Origin: Burkholderiales bacterium
GTDB taxonomy: Bacteria; Pseudomonadota; Gammaproteobacteria; Burkholderiales; Burkholderiaceae_C
DNA length: 7,462 bases
Assembly: GCA_947448105.1 (NCBI GenBank)
Contig: CANFNE010000122.1
Location: 1 to 7,462 of the forward strand
Direction of reading: 5' to 3'
The translations under genes were made by a program, and so were the position numbers. Of the stretch, positions 5,918 to 7,462 are shown piece by piece (within the stretch, counting starts at the first letter, position 1; the number at the start of each line of letters is the position of its first letter). The notes under the pieces are model-generated. The model saw only the letters and a list, made by a program, of their open reading frames with translations, made no database searches and was not told the DNA's origin.

Positions 5918-6396
5918 GTGGTTTGCCCGCCCAGCGCCTGTGCGCGCTTGAGCCACTGCGCGCGGCGCTCGGCGCTCTGGGCCATCACGGCGCTGTTGTC
6001 TAGCCAGACCGTGGCCGGGTCATCTGCCTCTTGCAAGCCTTGCGCCACCTCAGCGCGAAACCACTTGTCGTAGGCCGCTGCCTGGTGGGTTTGGCGCATG
6101 CGCTCAGCGGCGTCGCTGCGTGGCTTGCCTGGCGCAGGCACGTCGGTGTGCAGTGTGGCGTCCAGCAGGTCAAAGCGCGACAGGTGCAACTCGTTCTTCA
6201 AGTAGTCCACGCAGCGGTCCAGACTGCGCCAGGTGCGCGGTTTGTCAGAGCGCTGCACGCCCAAGGGCTTTTGCGCCGCACCGAGTTGCAGCATGACCGA
6301 CCAGCCCCCAGGCTGCCCAATGATCGATGCCCCCTGAATCGCCAGCGCGTCCACCAACCTGCGGGCCATGGCGGTGTCAATCGTCTCGGTGTTCAT
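5914..6396 (-). CDS. ParE-partner antitoxin with ParC-like N-terminal domain
   Basis: The product is 160 residues, about twice the length of a plain ParD-type antitoxin. Residues about 8-82 form a compact domain with QGASIIGQPGGWSVMLQLG (21-39) and DKPRTWRSLDRCVDYLK (51-67), as in proteins annotated as ParC-family partition-associated proteins. A basic, polar linker (about 84-105) follows. Residues about 106-150 (AAYDKWFRAEVAQGLQEADD onward) match the Y-x-x-W-F-R-x-x-V-x-x-x-L-x-x-A-D-D segment of stability-determinant antitoxins that wrap ParE toxins. The ATG at 6396 has a good AGGGGA eight bases upstream. The stop overlaps the toxin start by four bases, so the pair is translationally coupled. 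The N-terminal domain probably supplies dimerisation and operator binding, but no classical ribbon-helix-helix is obvious. Confidence 0.82.
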   Translation of the reverse strand: MNTETIDTAMARRLVDALAIQGASIIGQPGGWSVMLQLGAAQKPLGVQRSDKPRTWRSLDRCVDYLKNELHLSRFDLLDATLHTDVPAPGKPRSDAAERMRQTHQAAAYDKWFRAEVAQGLQEADDPATVWLDNSAVMAQSAERRAQWLKRAQALGGQTT

Positions 6397-6404
6397 GGTG
6401 AAAA

Positions 6405-6410
6405 TCCCCT
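6405..6410 (-). promoter_or_regulatory. Ribosome binding site of the antitoxin
   Basis: The minus strand reads AGGGGA followed by eight bases and the ATG at 6396. This is the clearest Shine-Dalgarno sequence in the window. Its strength, against the TTG start of the toxin, would favour making antitoxin in excess, as expected for a type II module. Confidence 0.7.
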
Positions 6411-6436
6411 AGTTCGATTGGTTCATTACTAAGTAG

Positions 6437-6482
6437 CATTTTGCAGATTTTCTAGTGATTCTGCAAGATGTAAGCAAGATGT
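6437..6482 (-). promoter_or_regulatory. Predicted promoter and operator of the ParE module
   Basis: TTGCAGA (6441-6447) and TCTGCAA (6460-6466) form a perfect 7-base inverted repeat centred exactly on CTAG (6452-6455). The flanks CAT (6437-6439) and ATG (6468-6470) extend the symmetry. On the minus strand a possible -35 (TTGCAG, 6466-6461) and -10 (CAAAAT, 6443-6438) are 17 bases apart and lie inside the palindrome, so a bound dimer would block RNA polymerase. Next to it GCAAGATGT occurs twice (6463-6471 and 6474-6482) with an 11-base period, about one helical turn, suggesting cooperative binding of antitoxin or toxin-antitoxin complex. Confidence 0.6.
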
Positions 6483-6717
6483 ATGGCTGCATCGAGCGCA
6501 ACCTTTTGGACGCTATGCCCCAGCAAACAGCGCAAGACAACAGGTCTTTTCAGGCGCATGGTGAACGGCCTCGCGGCGGCCAACGCGGCGCGCACCACAG
6601 TAAACTGCTTGAAGTGGTTTGAAGCCGTCGGGCTTGGCCCAAAGCCCCTTTCCTTCCCCCTGTAATCGAACTCGTCCCCCCGAGCCCAGCCCCCGCGCTG
6701 GCCCAAGCTAGCTCTTC
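6483..6717. other. Non-coding stretch upstream of tex, no gene supported
   Basis: About 235 bases lie between the ParE-module operator and tex. Short open frames exist on both strands (plus 6483-6665, minus 6452-6706), but neither has a ribosome binding site or a sequence I recognise, so I do not call them. The DNA contains small G/C-rich inverted elements such as GGGCTTGGCCC (6630-6640) and the 8-base palindrome AGCTAGCT (6706-6713). It should contain the tex promoter. TGTAAT (6661-6666) resembles a -10 box but has no -35 at a proper distance. It may be a decayed gene or a dispersed intergenic repeat. Confidence 0.4.
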
Positions 6718-7462
6718 ATGCAAAAAATCATCGCGCAGATCGCGCAAGAAATTCGTGTTCGCCCTAAGCAAGTCGAGGCCGCTGTGGCTTTGTTGGACGG
6801 TGGTGCCACCGTGCCTTTTCTCGCCCGCTACCGCAAAGAGGTGACCGACGGGCTGGACGACATTCAATTGCGCGAGCTAGAGGCCCGTTTGTCCTATTTG
6901 CGTGAGCTGCGCGACCGCCGCTTGGTGGTGGCCAAGGCCATTGACGAGCAGGGCAAGCTGACCCCGGCGCTGCGCGCGGCCATTGAGGCCGCCGCCACCA
7001 AGCAAGAACTCGAGGACATTTACCTGCCCTTCAAGCTCAAGCGCCGCACCAAGGGCCAGTTGGCGCGCGAAGCCGGGCTCGAACCCTTGGCCGATGCCTT
7101 GTTTGCCAACCCGCACCTGGTGCCCGCCGACGAGGCGCTGGCCTATGTGGTGCCCCTGCGAGCGGTGGTGGAGGGCGAGGACAAACAAACCGATTTTTCT
7201 ACCGTGGCCTTGGTGCTGGACGGCGTGCGCGATGTGCTCAGCGAGCGCTGGGCCGAGGCCCCCGACGTGGTGCAAGACCTGCGCGCCTGGCTGTGGGACC
7301 AGGGCCTGCTGCAAAGCAAGCGCATTGAGGGCAAAGACGAAAACCAGCCCGAGGTGGCCAAGTTTCGGGACTACTTTGCCTATGACGAGCCGATTGGCCG
7401 CGTGCCTTCGCACCGGGCGCTGGCGGTGTTTCGGGGCCGCGCGCTAGAAGTTTTGGACGCCA
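6718..7462 (+). CDS. tex: Tex, transcription accessory / RNA-binding protein, N-terminal part (3' end outside window)
   Basis: The first 248 residues are present and the frame is still open at the window edge; Tex is normally about 770-800 residues. The sequence is the Tex N-terminal helical domain. It shows ATVPFLARYRKEVTDGLDD (30-48), a conserved helix LRELEARLSYLRELRDRR (51-68), KQELEDIYLPFKLKRRTKG (95-113), AREAGLEPLA (116-125), and YDEPIGRVPSHRALAVFRGR (222-241), which leads towards the YqgF-like nuclease fold. The helix-hairpin-helix and S1 domains would lie beyond the window. Tex is a conserved cytoplasmic nucleic-acid-binding protein implicated in transcription and in toxin or stress gene expression in several pathogens. 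An in-frame TAG nine bases upstream fixes the ATG at 6718 as the first available start. No clear Shine-Dalgarno sequence precedes it. It is read away from the ParE module. Confidence 0.95.
   Translation, partial: MQKIIAQIAQEIRVRPKQVEAAVALLDGGATVPFLARYRKEVTDGLDDIQLRELEARLSYLRELRDRRLVVAKAIDEQGKLTPALRAAIEAAATKQELEDIYLPFKLKRRTKGQLAREAGLEPLADALFANPHLVPADEALAYVVPLRAVVEGEDKQTDFSTVALVLDGVRDVLSERWAEAPDVVQDLRAWLWDQGLLQSKRIEGKDENQPEVAKFRDYFAYDEPIGRVPSHRALAVFRGRALEVLDA

Noticed and set aside
6463..6482. CRISPR-like repeat
   Set aside because: There are only two 9-base copies with a 2-base gap, which fits operator repeats and not an array.
6877..7413. Minus-strand open frame within tex
   Set aside because: The plus strand encodes an unmistakable Tex N-terminus here, so this is a shadow frame.

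Overview
The window looks like chromosomal DNA of a betaproteobacterium, most likely a member of the Comamonadaceae (Rhodoferax/Acidovorax/Polaromonas type). The reasons are high GC content, strong G/C third-position bias, and protein sequences that read like that family's versions. No organism can be named from the sequence alone.

Left part (1-4788, all genes on the minus strand). A long FAD-dependent oxidoreductase fused to a GcvT-type folate domain (2224-4788) is followed by an EntS-like major facilitator exporter (938-2149) and then by a predicted exported SAM-dependent methyltransferase (88-903). The gaps are 74 and 34 bases. A strong stem-loop without a T-tract fills the first gap, and a bidirectional intrinsic terminator (19-54) closes the block. 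The oxidoreductase probably demethylates an N-methyl amine and passes the one-carbon unit to tetrahydrofolate. No pathway link to the transporter or the methyltransferase is visible.

Middle (4789-5641). A 234-base divergent intergenic region carries several inverted repeats. It is followed on the plus strand by a small HipB-like XRE regulator (5023-5349), apparently with no leader on its mRNA. The gene that overlaps its end (from 5342) begins like a HipA kinase, but it is frameshifted and ends within about 85 codons. This appears to be a HipBA toxin-antitoxin module whose toxin has decayed while the regulator stayed intact.

Right part (5642-6482, minus strand). Converging on that remnant is an apparently intact second toxin-antitoxin module: a ParE-family toxin (5642-5917, probably starting at TTG in a TTGA overlap) preceded by a 160-residue antitoxin with a ParC-like N-terminal domain (5914-6396). 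A palindromic operator and an 11-base-period direct repeat lie over its predicted promoter.

After an unexplained stretch (6483-6717), the plus-strand gene tex begins at 6718 and runs off the window. The 4.8-6.5 kb interval thus looks like a small accessory island of toxin-antitoxin modules set between housekeeping or metabolic genes. I see no insertion sequence, tRNA, rRNA or CRISPR array. I did not find a convincing wholly new system; the most unusual items are the decayed HipA with its canonical slippery heptamer, the ParC-like fused antitoxin with its operator, and the hairpin-rich leaders.
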